Source: Natrarchaeobaculum sulfurireducens
GTDB taxonomy: Archaea > Halobacteriota > Halobacteria > Halobacteriales > Natrialbaceae
Direction: 5' to 3'
Assembly: GCF_003430825.1 (NCBI RefSeq)
Contig: NZ_CP024047.1
Location: forward strand, 682,001-746,000
DNA length: 64,000 bases
Part shown: piece by piece, positions 53,497-63,201 of the stretch
Numbering within the stretch: position 1 is the stretch's first letter
Layout of the letters: every line of letters begins with the position of its first letter
Program-made: the position numbers and the translations under genes
The notes under the pieces: generated by a model
Database searches by the model: none
What the model was told of the DNA's origin: nothing
What the model saw: only the letters and a program-made list of their open reading frames with translations

Positions 53497-54753
53497 TCAC
53501 TCACCGCGGCGTCGAAGGACGAACGCCGTCGCCGCAGCGACCGCGGCGATTCCCGCGAGGACGACGAACAGTTCGCGGACGGAGGCAACGGTGAGGACGA
53601 GCCCGGCGAGGCCAGCCCCGAGTGCGCCGATTCCGAAGATCGCGAGGAAGGTGTAGCCGAACGAGAGCCCGCGTGTTCCGGGTGGGGAGTGTTTCGCGAC
53701 CGCGGCCTGCTCGAGCGGCTGGATCGTAAAGACGGTCACGCCCAGCAATAACGAGATGGCGACGAACGTCGCCGGCGTCGCGCTGGCGGGAACGAACAGC
53801 AAGGCTAGCAGGACGAGCGAGCCGAAAACGTAGACGAGCGCACGTTCGACGGCCATCCGCTCGGCGAGGTACCCACCGAGGTACTGGCCGAAGACGCCGG
53901 CGATCAAGATTGCGACGTAGAAATATCGCGCGAGGTCGAACTCCTCGGCGTACGGACTCTCCGGATCGACGAGTTCGATGGTGACCAGGCCATCGATCAG
54001 ATCACCGAGCAAGTCCGGGAGAAAGGTGAGAAATGCCCGGTAGTACAGCCCGTTCATCATCACGACGACGATGACGAGTCCAAACGCGACCGTCGCGAGC
54101 GCCCGTGAGTCCTCGAGAACCGTCGAGAGCGTCACTTTCCCTTTGGTGTCGTTGCCACCCGCTGGATCACCGCCGTCGGCCGCGGCCGTCGACTGGGCGG
54201 CCGTCGGTCTCGTATCGACGAAGAACCCGAGGACGAGGACGACGACCGCGGGGATCGCGAGGAGCATCGAGACAACTCGCCAGTCGAACCAGAGCAACAG
54301 GACGGCAGTCGCGAGCGGCCCGAGCGCGATGCCGATATTGCCACCGATTCCGTGGTAGCCGAGTGCCATCCCCGTTCGCTCGACGCGCGTCGAGAGCAAC
54401 GCGAGTCCAGCAGGGTGATAGACGCTCGCAGTAACACCCCAGATACCGATCGCAAGCGCCAGCGAGAGGATCGATCCCGAGAGGCCGACGAGGACGAACG
54501 AAGCCGCCATGCCGCCGAGACAGGCGAGGATGAGCGGCTTCGAACCGTACCGATCGACGAGGACGCCCCCCGGGAGCGCACCCACGCCGAACAGGCCGTA
54601 GCCGATCGTCACGATCAGACCGAGCGTCGCTGCCGTCATCGAGAACTCTGCGAGCCAAACGGTCATCAGGATCGGAATCGAGAGCTCGTACGTGTGGACG
54701 AGCCCGTGGGCTGCAGACGTAAAGAGGACGATGCGACGGTCCGTGTGGTCCAT
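53497..54753 (-). CDS. MFS transporter (Fsr-like), paralogue of the one at 7730
   Basis: A 418-residue, 12-helix MFS protein. The N-terminal motif AAHGLVHTYELSIPILMTVW, the loop VDRYGSKPLILACLGG and the segment SVYHPAGLALLSTRVE match the MFS at 7730-8995 closely. Substrate unknown; efflux is the usual role. A CTATTTAAC on the minus strand about 30 nt upstream is the likely TATA element. Confidence 0.9.
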   Translation of the reverse strand: MDHTDRRIVLFTSAAHGLVHTYELSIPILMTVWLAEFSMTAATLGLIVTIGYGLFGVGALPGGVLVDRYGSKPLILACLGGMAASFVLVGLSGSILSLALAIGIWGVTASVYHPAGLALLSTRVERTGMALGYHGIGGNIGIALGPLATAVLLLWFDWRVVSMLLAIPAVVVLVLGFFVDTRPTAAQSTAAADGGDPAGGNDTKGKVTLSTVLEDSRALATVAFGLVIVVVMMNGLYYRAFLTFLPDLLGDLIDGLVTIELVDPESPYAEEFDLARYFYVAILIAGVFGQYLGGYLAERMAVERALVYVFGSLVLLALLFVPASATPATFVAISLLLGVTVFTIQPLEQAAVAKHSPPGTRGLSFGYTFLAIFGIGALGAGLAGLVLTVASVRELFVVLAGIAAVAAATAFVLRRRGE

Positions 54754-54918
54754 CGGCTCGAGGTTACTCGCGCCAGGTGCGTTAAATAGTCCGGTATATC
54801 ACGATCGTTGCCGGTATGATAGTGACCCACGCGATCGCAGTAGGCCGTCAGTGGAGTGGCACAGTCGGACGTATCGGCTGTCGATAACCCTTTGCAACGG
54901 CGTCCCATCGTCGATGGC

Positions 54919-55293
54919 ATGGACGTTATCCACACTGCACTCTGGGTCTCGGACATCGAGCAGACGCGGGCGTTCTACGTCGACGCGCTCGGGCTCGAGG
55001 AGAACTGGTCGTTTACGGCCGACGACGGCGTCGAAAACGTCTACATCGGCGGCCCATGCGGTGAGTTACAGTTCAAATACGATCCCGACGGCGGACCGAC
55101 GATCGATTCGGGAACCGTCGACCACATCGCCGTCGGCGTCGAGAGCACCGACGAGACGTTCGAGCGACTCCTCGAGCAGGCCGACCCGCCGGTTCACGAG
55201 GAGCCAACGACGATGGATGCGATCGATCGTCGCGTCGCGTTCGTCGAGGATCCGGACGGCTACGTCGTCGAACTGGTCGAGCGACTCGAGTAG
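54919..55293 (+). CDS. Glyoxalase/VOC family protein
   Basis: A 124-residue vicinal oxygen chelate protein. Metal-site candidates are His5 (MDVIHTALWVSD), Glu in GELQFKY, His in VDHIAVGV and Glu in YVVELVERLE, which is the glyoxalase I order. It could detoxify methylglyoxal or be a related lyase or dioxygenase. The ATG at 54919 begins the first beta strand; GATAACC about 27-33 nt upstream may be the TATA element. Confidence 0.85.
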   Translation: MDVIHTALWVSDIEQTRAFYVDALGLEENWSFTADDGVENVYIGGPCGELQFKYDPDGGPTIDSGTVDHIAVGVESTDETFERLLEQADPPVHEEPTTMDAIDRRVAFVEDPDGYVVELVERLE

Positions 55294-55389
55294 TCGCAGC
55301 CGATCGTGTTAGACAGTTGTTAGGACGTGGTGCTGGTGCAACCGCAATCGCGGTGCGCTCGTGGCGGTACCGACGGACGGCGGCCCGAA

Positions 55390-56589
55390 TTAGGCGTCGG
55401 TCGCGGCCGGTCTCGAGACGGGCGTCGTCGTCCGGGTGACGAGGACGAGCAGGCCTGAGGCGACCAGTACGAGCCCCGCAAGCAGGAGCCAGGAGGCGCG
55501 ATAGCCGATCGTATCGGCGAGGTAGCCAAACGCGGGTGGGGCAAAGAGCGCGCCGCTGGTCAGTGCGAGCTGACCGCCCGCGGTGGCACCGCCCATCTCC
55601 TCGGCGCGGACGAGCGTCGCCATGACGGAGTAGTAGACGCCAGTGTAGCCCAGAACGAAAAAGCCGAGCGCCGAGAACGCGAGCGTCGCACCGAGAACCG
55701 TCGTCGTCGACGCAACGACGACGAACAGTACGGCCCCGGCGAGCGACTGGACGATGAGGATCGACCCGATGCGAACCTGCGGATCTCCGGGCAAGACGTC
55801 GGCTAGCCAACCCGTGAGGACGCGACCGACGCTTCCGAACAGCTGGACGAGTGCGAGGACGACACCGCTGAACGCGACCGATGCGCCGATCGACTCCTCG
55901 ACGTACAACACGGTATAGCCAGTCGTGGTGAACAGCGCAGCACCGAGGAAGAGTCCCGCAACCGTCAACAGCACGTACGGTTGATTCGAGAGCAGCACCC
56001 GAAAGTCCGGATACTCGGCAGTTCCACCGGCGCTCGAGCTCGAATAGAGCCGGTAGAAGACGACGGCGACGACCAGTCCGAGCGCCGTCGCGATGAGAAA
56101 TCCAGCCTGCCAGAAGAGTACGCCGGCGAGCCCCGTCACGAGCAGCGCACTGATCCCGCTACCGCCCGTGACACCGACTTGCTTGATCCCCATTGCCAGG
56201 TTCTGCTTGCCCGGTTCGATGTTGTCGAAGACGGCCTTGTTCGTCCCCGGCATCGCCGTCCCGTACAGCGACCCGAGAACGAAAACCGCGGCGAGCAACA
56301 TCGCGTAGGTGGGAGACCCGGCTACGAGAGCGGCCCCGGTCGCGAGGCCCACGAGGCTGAGCGAGAGGGTGAGTCGTTCACCGAACCGATCGACGAGCGC
56401 GCCGAGTGGCAGGAGGAAAACGGCGTATCCGAGCGTAACCATCGTCACAACCACGCCGACCGAAAACCGGGAAAGGCCAAACGCATCGCGAAAGAACGGC
56501 GTCGCAGCGAACACTGAATAGTAGCAAATGCTCGCCGAAATCTGCCACATCGTCACGAGCGACACCGTTCGCCAGTACGACTGGGCCAT
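55390..56589 (-). CDS. MFS transporter
   Basis: A 399-residue, 12-helix MFS protein unlike the two Fsr-like ones. Its motifs include LGALVDRFGERLTLSLS after helix 2 and GTAMPGTNKAVFDNIEPGKQNLAMGIKQ in the middle of the first half, a pattern also seen in oxalate/formate and nitrate-type or CynX-like carriers. Substrate unknown. It is divergent from the TRAP transporter genes. Confidence 0.88.
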   Translation of the reverse strand: MAQSYWRTVSLVTMWQISASICYYSVFAATPFFRDAFGLSRFSVGVVVTMVTLGYAVFLLPLGALVDRFGERLTLSLSLVGLATGAALVAGSPTYAMLLAAVFVLGSLYGTAMPGTNKAVFDNIEPGKQNLAMGIKQVGVTGGSGISALLVTGLAGVLFWQAGFLIATALGLVVAVVFYRLYSSSSAGGTAEYPDFRVLLSNQPYVLLTVAGLFLGAALFTTTGYTVLYVEESIGASVAFSGVVLALVQLFGSVGRVLTGWLADVLPGDPQVRIGSILIVQSLAGAVLFVVVASTTTVLGATLAFSALGFFVLGYTGVYYSVMATLVRAEEMGGATAGGQLALTSGALFAPPAFGYLADTIGYRASWLLLAGLVLVASGLLVLVTRTTTPVSRPAATDA

Positions 56590-56858
56590 CGACCCGTACC
56601 GATTGAACGGCAGTTAAAAAGTGTACGGATACCGGAACGTTCGACGCGACCCGGTAAACTTGTCAATTATGGATATATTATTTACTGAGATTTATCACCA
56701 TAAGCAGTAAGCCCTGGCCATCGACGATATCAGTTCTAACCTAACCGACAATGTGGATACAATATTCCGATAGTAACGGAGGCAATAAAAAATCTTAATG
56801 AACGATACCGGTGTTTGACCAACAGATATTTATACGCCGAATTTAAATCGTTCCCAAT
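56590..56858 (+). other. AT-rich divergent promoter region
   Basis: The 269-nt gap between the MFS and TAXI genes is clearly AT-rich compared with its surroundings and has several TATA-like tracts (for example GATATATTATTTAC near 56672). No ORF of note. It probably holds both divergent promoters and regulator sites. Confidence 0.5.
56828..56835 (+). promoter_or_regulatory. TATA-like element for the TAXI gene
   Basis: ATTTATAC about 24-31 nt upstream of the ATG at 56859, placing the transcription start at the start codon. Confidence 0.55.
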
Positions 56859-57911
56859 ATGGCTGGTAATGGCAGACAGTCCAGACGGACGTTTTTAAAA
56901 GGTGCAACAGCAGCGGGGGTTGTGGGCCTCGCAGGGTGTCTCGGTGACGACAACGGCCACACGATCACGATCGCCGGCACCTCGAGTGGCAGCGCCTCCC
57001 AGGCAGCGGGTCAGGCACTCGCTCGTGGTGCGAACGAACACAGCGACGAACTCACAGTCGACGTTCAGGAGACGGAGGGGTGGACGGCGAACCTCTACGA
57101 GTTCGACGAAGGTGAGTTCAGTACGATCAGCGTCGACAACAACTCGTGGGCGGCCGCGCTCAACGAGGAAGAGGACTTCGCCGACGAACCCGTCGACGAT
57201 CTGCCGATGCAGGGGTTCATGTTCACGAGCCTCGAGATGCACTGGGTCGCGATGGACGGCTCCGGGATCGAGTCGACGGCTGATCTCCGCGACGGTGGAT
57301 ACACGATCTACCCGATCGAGCCCGGCTTCGGGACGCGACTGCTCACCGAGCAGTTGCTCAGAGAAGACGGCATCTGGGACGAAAACGACATCAACAACGA
57401 GGACACCGACGACATTCCGGGCGCAGTGGAGGAAGGGCGCGTCGACGCGCTCGCCCTCTACGGCTCGAACGGGATCGAGCTTGCTGGCTGGTGTCAGGAG
57501 GTCGACGTCAGGAGTGACGGACAGCTGTACGCGATCGAAAGCGACGACCAGTTCGTCGAGTCGATCGAGTCGATGGATGGTGCCGCTCACGTCCAGCAAG
57601 AGCCCTACGGCTACGAGCAGGACGTTCAGGACGAACTCGGTCTCGACGAGATCGACTTCTGGGCGCTGCAGGGCCAGTGGGCTTTCGGCCCGGACGTCCA
57701 CCCCGATGCCGTCTACGAGGCGGCTCGGGTTGCCTACGACCACCACGATACGCTTCGAGAGTCCGACCCGACGACGCTCGAATACACGCCAGAGGTCATG
57801 ACCGAGTCGATCATGCCGGACGTCGAAGTTCACCCCGGAATGGCCGAGTTCCTCCGAGAACACGACGCCTGGGACGACGACTGGACCGAGGGCGAAGCTG
57901 ACGCTGAGTAA
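56859..57911 (+). CDS. TAXI-family TRAP transporter solute-binding lipoprotein
   Basis: A 350-residue binding protein. The Tat signal is SRRTFLKGATAAGVVGLAGC with a lipobox. The mature part starts TITIAGTSSGSASQAAGQAL, the TAXI signature, and continues with FSTISVDNNSWAAAL. It captures an organic acid or amino acid for the fused TRAP permease encoded 78 nt downstream. Ligand unknown; TAXI systems known so far import glutamate, glutamine or ketoglutarate among others. Confidence 0.9.
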   Translation: MAGNGRQSRRTFLKGATAAGVVGLAGCLGDDNGHTITIAGTSSGSASQAAGQALARGANEHSDELTVDVQETEGWTANLYEFDEGEFSTISVDNNSWAAALNEEEDFADEPVDDLPMQGFMFTSLEMHWVAMDGSGIESTADLRDGGYTIYPIEPGFGTRLLTEQLLREDGIWDENDINNEDTDDIPGAVEEGRVDALALYGSNGIELAGWCQEVDVRSDGQLYAIESDDQFVESIESMDGAAHVQQEPYGYEQDVQDELGLDEIDFWALQGQWAFGPDVHPDAVYEAARVAYDHHDTLRESDPTTLEYTPEVMTESIMPDVEVHPGMAEFLREHDAWDDDWTEGEADAE

Positions 57912-57989
57912 CGCCTAACGAATACGTTCTTGTATTTCGACACTGAGTGATATGGTAGCCACCCGCGTGAATAACGGGCATTAGTAACA

Positions 57990-60197
57990 ATGGAAGACGA
58001 ACCACCGACAGACGACGCAAATATAGACAATTCAGACAACGACGCCGACGAGCCTATCGAAATCTCTGACGACGAGGCTGACGTCGTTGACGTCAACGAA
58101 GAACTGGCAGATCGACCGATCGGAGCCGTCCTCAAGGAGCGGCTCTCGAAGGAGAGTCTCCGCGAGAAGACAACGCTGTGGGGACTGTTTGCAGCCCTCT
58201 CGATCCCCTTCTGGTTCTATGTCATGTGGATGGCGTACCTCCAGGGGGCGATCACCGGCTCCTCGCCCTCTCGAGCACAGTTCGGGGCTGGATTTCTCGG
58301 CGGCATCATCACGTTGTACGCGCTCCACGAGATGATCAACCGTGTCGGTGGCGATCGGTTCATCACAACCGACGTGAAGGCCCTCTTCGCCAGGGAGAAC
58401 CTGTTAGACACGAGTCTGTTACTCGGCGTCGTTCTCATCACGTTACCGACGAGCATCTACGTCTACATCAACGCGATCGCACTCGCCCAGCGGGGGTACG
58501 TCACGCAACCGGAACTCGTCGTCGCCGTCTTCTTCACGATCGCGATCATCTACACGACCTGGCGCGCATTCGGGATCACGTTCCTGGCCGTCTTGCTGGT
58601 GGGGATCGCCTACGGCTACTTCGGCTACCTCGTGCCCGGCACGCTCGGCCATACCGGCATCGGTCACGAGCGGCTGCTCCGCATCCTCGTGATGACGACT
58701 GACGGTTTCTACGGCTTCCTGACCCAGCTCACTGCCGCGTGGATTGCGCTGTTCTTGCTGTACGCCGGGATGTTGAAGGCGTACGGCGCGTTCGACCTGA
58801 TCCTGCGTGCGGCAGTTCGCACCGGGAAGTATCTCGATTCGGGCGTCGCACAGACGGCCGTGATCGCAAGTGCGGTCATCGGCTCGGTCAACGGGAGCCA
58901 GACGGCGAACGCCGGCATGACCGGCTCGTTCACCATTCCGATGATGAAACGAAGCGGCGTCAAGCCGTCGACCGCCGGCGGGATCGAAGGCGTCGCGTCG
59001 ACCTCCGGCCAGGTGCTGCCGCCAGTGATGGGCGCCGGTGCGTTCGTCATGGCGACACTCATCCCGGGCGTCTCCTACCTCGACGTCCTCGTCGCCGGAT
59101 TGATCCCGGCGGCCATCCTGATGATCGTCATCTTCGTCGGGGTCCACTACGCGGCCGCCCCGCAGATCGAAGAGCCCGACATGGACGAGCTGTTCGACCA
59201 GCAACTGTCGCAGTTCGAACTCGCCCTCGAGGGGATCAAGTTCGGTATTCCGCTGATCCTCCTCGTCTACCTGCTTGGCGTCCTCCAGTTCACGATCGGG
59301 ACCTCAGCGTTCTGGACGGTCGTCGCCATGGCCGTCCTCGGCGTGACCGTTCCGACCGCAAAAGAGGCCTTCGACACCTCGAGCGTCCGACTGACGTTCT
59401 GGACGTTCGTCGGCGGGCTCAAACAGACGCTCAACGGCTTCCGCGAGGGTGCCATCGTGCTCGCTCCCGTGGCCATCATCCTGGCCGCGATCAACGGCGT
59501 CGTCGACATCCTGCAGGCAACCGGCGTGCCGACGGCGATTTCGCTTGCGCTAATGGACCTCTCCGGCGGTGTTCTGATCTTCGCTGCGATCATGGCGATG
59601 ATCATCTGCATCCTGCTCGGACTGGGGATGCCCACCACAGCAGCGTACACCATCGTCGCGATGCTGGTCGCACCCACCCTGATCGAGCAGTTCTTCCTGC
59701 CCGAGTTCGCGAGTCACTTCTTCGTCTTCTACGCGGCGATTCTGGCCGGTCTCACGCCGCCGATCGCCACCTGTGTGGCGGTGACCACCGGGATCGCCGG
59801 CTCGAACTTCTGGCGGACCTGTATCGAGGCGATCAAGATCTCCGCACCGTTGTTCGTCCTGCCGTTTTCGTTCATCTACCACCCCGAGATCGTCGACCAC
59901 GGCGGCGAGGTCGGCACCAGCGTGCTGTTAGTCAGCGCCATCGTCCTCGCGGGGGGACTGGTGATCATCCACGGGCTGAACTACCGGTTCGATCTCAACA
60001 GAACGCCGGCGTACGGGCTTCGTGCGGTCTTCTTCGCGCTCGGTCTCGTCGTTATGGTCCACCCGGAGCTGATGGTTCAGCTTGGTGCCCTCGGCGTCGC
60101 GACGTTCCTCTATCTCACCCAGGCAGCCGTCGGTGAAGCGACACCGCTCGAGAAACTCCGAAGCGTCACGACCGGCATCAACGGCCGACGAGAGTAA
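57990..60197 (+). CDS. TRAP transporter fused DctQ-DctM permease
   Basis: A 735-residue membrane protein of the 4TM/12TM fusion type. After an acidic N-terminus of about 60 residues come four helices (DctQ-like), then the large DctM-like part with GSVNGSQTANAGMTGSFTIPMMKRSG, EGVASTSGQVLPPVMGAGAF, GLGMPTTAAYTIVAML and GLTPPIATCVAVTTGIAG. It is a sodium- or proton-driven secondary importer that works with the TAXI protein encoded upstream. Confidence 0.93.
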   Translation: MEDEPPTDDANIDNSDNDADEPIEISDDEADVVDVNEELADRPIGAVLKERLSKESLREKTTLWGLFAALSIPFWFYVMWMAYLQGAITGSSPSRAQFGAGFLGGIITLYALHEMINRVGGDRFITTDVKALFARENLLDTSLLLGVVLITLPTSIYVYINAIALAQRGYVTQPELVVAVFFTIAIIYTTWRAFGITFLAVLLVGIAYGYFGYLVPGTLGHTGIGHERLLRILVMTTDGFYGFLTQLTAAWIALFLLYAGMLKAYGAFDLILRAAVRTGKYLDSGVAQTAVIASAVIGSVNGSQTANAGMTGSFTIPMMKRSGVKPSTAGGIEGVASTSGQVLPPVMGAGAFVMATLIPGVSYLDVLVAGLIPAAILMIVIFVGVHYAAAPQIEEPDMDELFDQQLSQFELALEGIKFGIPLILLVYLLGVLQFTIGTSAFWTVVAMAVLGVTVPTAKEAFDTSSVRLTFWTFVGGLKQTLNGFREGAIVLAPVAIILAAINGVVDILQATGVPTAISLALMDLSGGVLIFAAIMAMIICILLGLGMPTTAAYTIVAMLVAPTLIEQFFLPEFASHFFVFYAAILAGLTPPIATCVAVTTGIAGSNFWRTCIEAIKISAPLFVLPFSFIYHPEIVDHGGEVGTSVLLVSAIVLAGGLVIIHGLNYRFDLNRTPAYGLRAVFFALGLVVMVHPELMVQLGALGVATFLYLTQAAVGEATPLEKLRSVTTGINGRRE

Positions 60198-60360
60198 GTC
60201 ACGGCCGACGCCGGCCCCGCTCACGTACACGCGATGTCTGCTATGTTTTGGGAACTGCTCGGTCGACACACAATCGACGTCGCTAACTGACCGTCGATTA
60301 CCGTTTCAACTGACAGATGTGACGCCCCGTGAAAGCGAGCTATGCTAGCGGGCGAAAAGT

Positions 60361-60370
60361 GTATATTAAC
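60361..60370 (+). promoter_or_regulatory. TATA-like element for citrate synthase
   Basis: GTATATTAAC is the strongest TATA-like element before the gene. It predicts a leader of about 55 nt, unlike most genes here. A weaker CGATAATG at about 60408 would give a shorter leader. Confidence 0.4.
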
Positions 60371-60445
60371 TGACGTTTTCGTGTGTGGGTCGCGACCAGC
60401 GGCCAAACGATAATGCTTTTCCATGGGCGACTGAAACTGAAGAGC

Positions 60446-61594
60446 ATGGCAGACGACCTCAGGAAAGGGCTGGAGGGTGTCTTAGTTGCAGAGTCCGAAC
60501 TCAGCTCGATCGACGGTGATGCCGGCCGGCTGATCTACCGCGGCTACTCGATCGAGGAGCTCGCAGAAGGCGCGAGCTACGAGGAAGTCGTGTATCTCCT
60601 CTGGCACGGTCGCCTCCCGACTGAAGACGAACTCGAGTCGTTCGTCGAGTCGATCAACGAAGAGCGGGAGGTCAGCGAGGACGTACTCGCGACGATGGAG
60701 CGACTCGCGGCTGCCGATGAAGAGCCGATGGCCGCACTCCGTACTGCAGTGTCGATGTTCTCCGCGAGCGAGCCCGAAGGCGACGCCGACCCCGACGACC
60801 TCGAAGCAGCGCTTCGCAAGGGCCGACGAATTACGGCGAAAGTCCCGACCGCGCTCGCGGCGTTCGAGCGCTACCGCCTCGGTGAGGAGCCTGTCGACCC
60901 CCATCCTGACCTGGGACTTGCGGCGAACTTCCTGTACATGCTCTCGGGCGAAGCACCCGACGAGGTCGCCGCCGAGACGTTCGACCAGGCGCTCATCCTC
61001 CACGCCGATCACGGGCTGAACGCCTCGACGTTCACGTCCATGGTAATCGGATCGACGAAGGCGGACATCTACAGCGCCGTCACCGGCGGCGTGGCCGCCC
61101 TCTCCGGGCCACTCCACGGCGGCGCGAATCAGGACGTCATGGAAGTCCTATTCGAGATCGACGAGAGCGGACTCGATCCCCTCGAGTGGGTCGAACAGGC
61201 GACCGAGGAGGGCCGTCGCATCCCCGGCTTCGGCCATCGCGTCTACAACGTCAAGGACCCGCGCGCGAAGATCCTCCAGCGCCGGAGCGAGGAACTCGCC
61301 GAGACCGGCGAGTCGAAGTGGTACGACATCACAACGACGATCGAAGAGTACCTCACCGACGAGAAGGGGCTCGTCGAGAAGGGGATCGCTCCCAACGTCG
61401 ACTTCTACTCCGGCTCGGTGTACTACCAGCTCGGCATCCCGATCGACATGTACACGCCCATCTTCGCGATGAGCCGCGTCGGCGGCTGGGTCGGTCACGT
61501 CCTCGAGTACCAGGAGGACAACCGCCTCATCCGCCCCCGCGCCCGCTATACGGGCGCAGAAGACGAGGAGTTCGTCCCCGTCGACGAGCGATAG
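60446..61594 (+). CDS. citZ: Citrate synthase
   Basis: A 382-residue type II-like citrate synthase condensing oxaloacetate and acetyl-CoA. Catalytic residues are visible: His in SGPLHGGANQDV, His in PGFGHRVYNVKDPRA, and Asp in NVDFYSGSVY. The N-terminus MADDLRKGLEGVLVAESELS is typical of haloarchaea. ATG 60446 is preferred over an in-frame ATG 33 nt upstream on the basis of that N-terminus. It follows the TRAP genes in the same direction, about 250 nt away. Confidence 0.97.
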   Translation: MADDLRKGLEGVLVAESELSSIDGDAGRLIYRGYSIEELAEGASYEEVVYLLWHGRLPTEDELESFVESINEEREVSEDVLATMERLAAADEEPMAALRTAVSMFSASEPEGDADPDDLEAALRKGRRITAKVPTALAAFERYRLGEEPVDPHPDLGLAANFLYMLSGEAPDEVAAETFDQALILHADHGLNASTFTSMVIGSTKADIYSAVTGGVAALSGPLHGGANQDVMEVLFEIDESGLDPLEWVEQATEEGRRIPGFGHRVYNVKDPRAKILQRRSEELAETGESKWYDITTTIEEYLTDEKGLVEKGIAPNVDFYSGSVYYQLGIPIDMYTPIFAMSRVGGWVGHVLEYQEDNRLIRPRARYTGAEDEEFVPVDER

Positions 61595-61686
61595 CGCGGT
61601 CGATCGATTCGGTTTTCATCAGGCTACTGGAAGAAGCGACAGCAACGAAGCGCCGTCGGTGGGAAGTCCCCCAGTCCCCCGTAGCG

Positions 61687-62004
61687 TCAGTTCAGCTCCC
61701 TGACTAGCAGCGAGATACCGATGAGCGAGCCGAGCAACACGACCAGGTTGAACGCGGCGTGCATCAGCGGCTGGTGGCGGGGTTCGACCCAGAGATCGAT
61801 CGCCTCGGTGACGCTGCCGTACAGCTGAACGAGGGCGAAAGCCGCGAGCAGCGAGCAGATCGCGAGGGCACCCCAGGCGAGCAGTCGCCAGACGTCGACC
61901 TCCCGTCGCGGTCGGTTACCCGTGCGAGTGGGTTGGCCGGCGTCAGGACCGGAGGACTCATCGGTCGATTCCATCGGCGTCTCAGGTGTCGTGGTGTCAG
62001 TCAT
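61687..62004 (-). CDS. Small two-helix membrane protein in the PGF-CTERM unit
   Basis: A 105-residue protein: an acidic, disordered first 35 residues, then two hydrophobic helices (LLAWGALAICSLLAAFALVQL and, near the C-terminus, a stretch starting AAFNLVVLLGSLIGISLLV). Family unknown. Its ATG overlaps the stop of the PGF-CTERM protein gene by 4 nt (ATGA), so the two are translationally coupled and probably function together at the membrane. Confidence 0.75.
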   Translation of the reverse strand: MTDTTTPETPMESTDESSGPDAGQPTRTGNRPRREVDVWRLLAWGALAICSLLAAFALVQLYGSVTEAIDLWVEPRHQPLMHAAFNLVVLLGSLIGISLLVRELN

Positions 62005-63071
62005 TGATTTTTCCTCCGGGTGAGCGCAAGTACGCCGAGTAGTGCAGCCGCGACCACGATGGGTCCGAACCCGGGCGTGGCGTCGCCAGCGTCTTCGGCT
62101 TCCTCGTCGGGGACGTCACGAGCGGAGTCGTCAGCCGCATCTTCCTCGACGGCCTCGAGCGCCTCGTCGTCCTCTTCGAAGTCGCCAGCGTCGAGGCCGC
62201 GTTCGTCGGCGTCGCTCGCGTTCTCGACGACTGACTCGGGGCGCAGATCCGCACCTGCTCGATCAGTTGCAACGATCGTGCCGTCGAGCCAGAGGATCGC
62301 GTCGAGCTGATATCGGTACTCGTCGGGGACCTCGAGCGTCGCCGACGGGGTGGCGGTGTTCCCCGAATCGACGGCACCGACGTCGACCGTCTTCCGGTCG
62401 GCGACGATGTTCGAGTCCGCCTGGCGAGCTTTCAGTTCGACCTCGAGTTCGTCGGCAGTCTCGTCGCCGCCGTTGGTGAGATAGCTCGAAACGTCGAGTG
62501 TGGCCGTCTCGCCGTCGGCCGACTCGATCGAGTACTCGATCGCCGGCACGTCCGCGAGCGGACTGGCGCCGTCCTCGCCGAAGCGATGGAAGTCGAGGCC
62601 CGTCTCGGCGTATGCGGGTGTCAACGAGTCGAGTCCCGAAATCCGGTGGGTCGTCGATTCGACGCGCATCCCGTCGACGTAGACGAACGTTTCGATCTCG
62701 TGAGAGCCCTCCCGTGGAACGTCGATCGTCCCGGTAACGACGTCCTCGGTGTCGGGCTCGACGATGCCGACCTCGAGCGCGGTTGTATCTTCGATCAGAC
62801 TCGTGTCCGTGTTCGTCGTTCGGTGCACGATGGTTACGTTTTCGGCCGCCACGCCGCGGTCTTCGAGGTAGGTGTCGACCTCGAGCGTTGCCGTCTCGCT
62901 AGCGACGTCGTCGGCGGCGATCGTCACTTCGAGCAGCGCCGGTGGGGCATCGAGAGCGGCGTCAGTCTCGGATTCTTCAGGAGCTGCGATCGCACCCGAA
63001 AGGCCGAGCGTCGAAAGCGCAGCGACCACGACCACGAGGGCGACGATCGCGAGGAGGGACTCGCGGTTCAT
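62001..63071 (-). CDS. PGF-CTERM surface protein
   Basis: A 356-residue secreted protein. The N-terminal MNRESLLAIVALVVVVAALS is a Sec-type signal or anchor. Two beta-rich units with similar openings (DDVASETATLEVDTYLEDRG and SIESADGETATLDVSSYLTN) suggest tandem domains (DUF7490-like). The C-terminus has an acidic, probably disordered spacer and the tripartite PGF-CTERM signal TPGFGPIVVAAALLG with basic end (RRKNQ). An archaeosortase would cleave this and attach a lipid. ATG at 63071 is chosen as it gives the best signal peptide. Confidence 0.88.
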   Translation of the reverse strand: MNRESLLAIVALVVVVAALSTLGLSGAIAAPEESETDAALDAPPALLEVTIAADDVASETATLEVDTYLEDRGVAAENVTIVHRTTNTDTSLIEDTTALEVGIVEPDTEDVVTGTIDVPREGSHEIETFVYVDGMRVESTTHRISGLDSLTPAYAETGLDFHRFGEDGASPLADVPAIEYSIESADGETATLDVSSYLTNGGDETADELEVELKARQADSNIVADRKTVDVGAVDSGNTATPSATLEVPDEYRYQLDAILWLDGTIVATDRAGADLRPESVVENASDADERGLDAGDFEEDDEALEAVEEDAADDSARDVPDEEAEDAGDATPGFGPIVVAAALLGVLALTRRKNQ

Positions 63072-63201
63072 AACTGCCATCTCGAGAGATAGTATAAGTG
63101 TTTTGTGTAGTCAATCGAACAACACAATTTGCGTCGTCGACGAATGTTTTCGATTGAGTCGGTGCACAAGACCGAAGTATCGGGGCGGTAGAAGACCTCG
63201 C

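Noticed and set aside
58739-60136. A 465-codon frame on the plus strand inside the TRAP permease gene
   Set aside because: Out-of-frame reading of the permease: Arg/His-rich and without membrane helices, while the permease frame has clear TRAP motifs.
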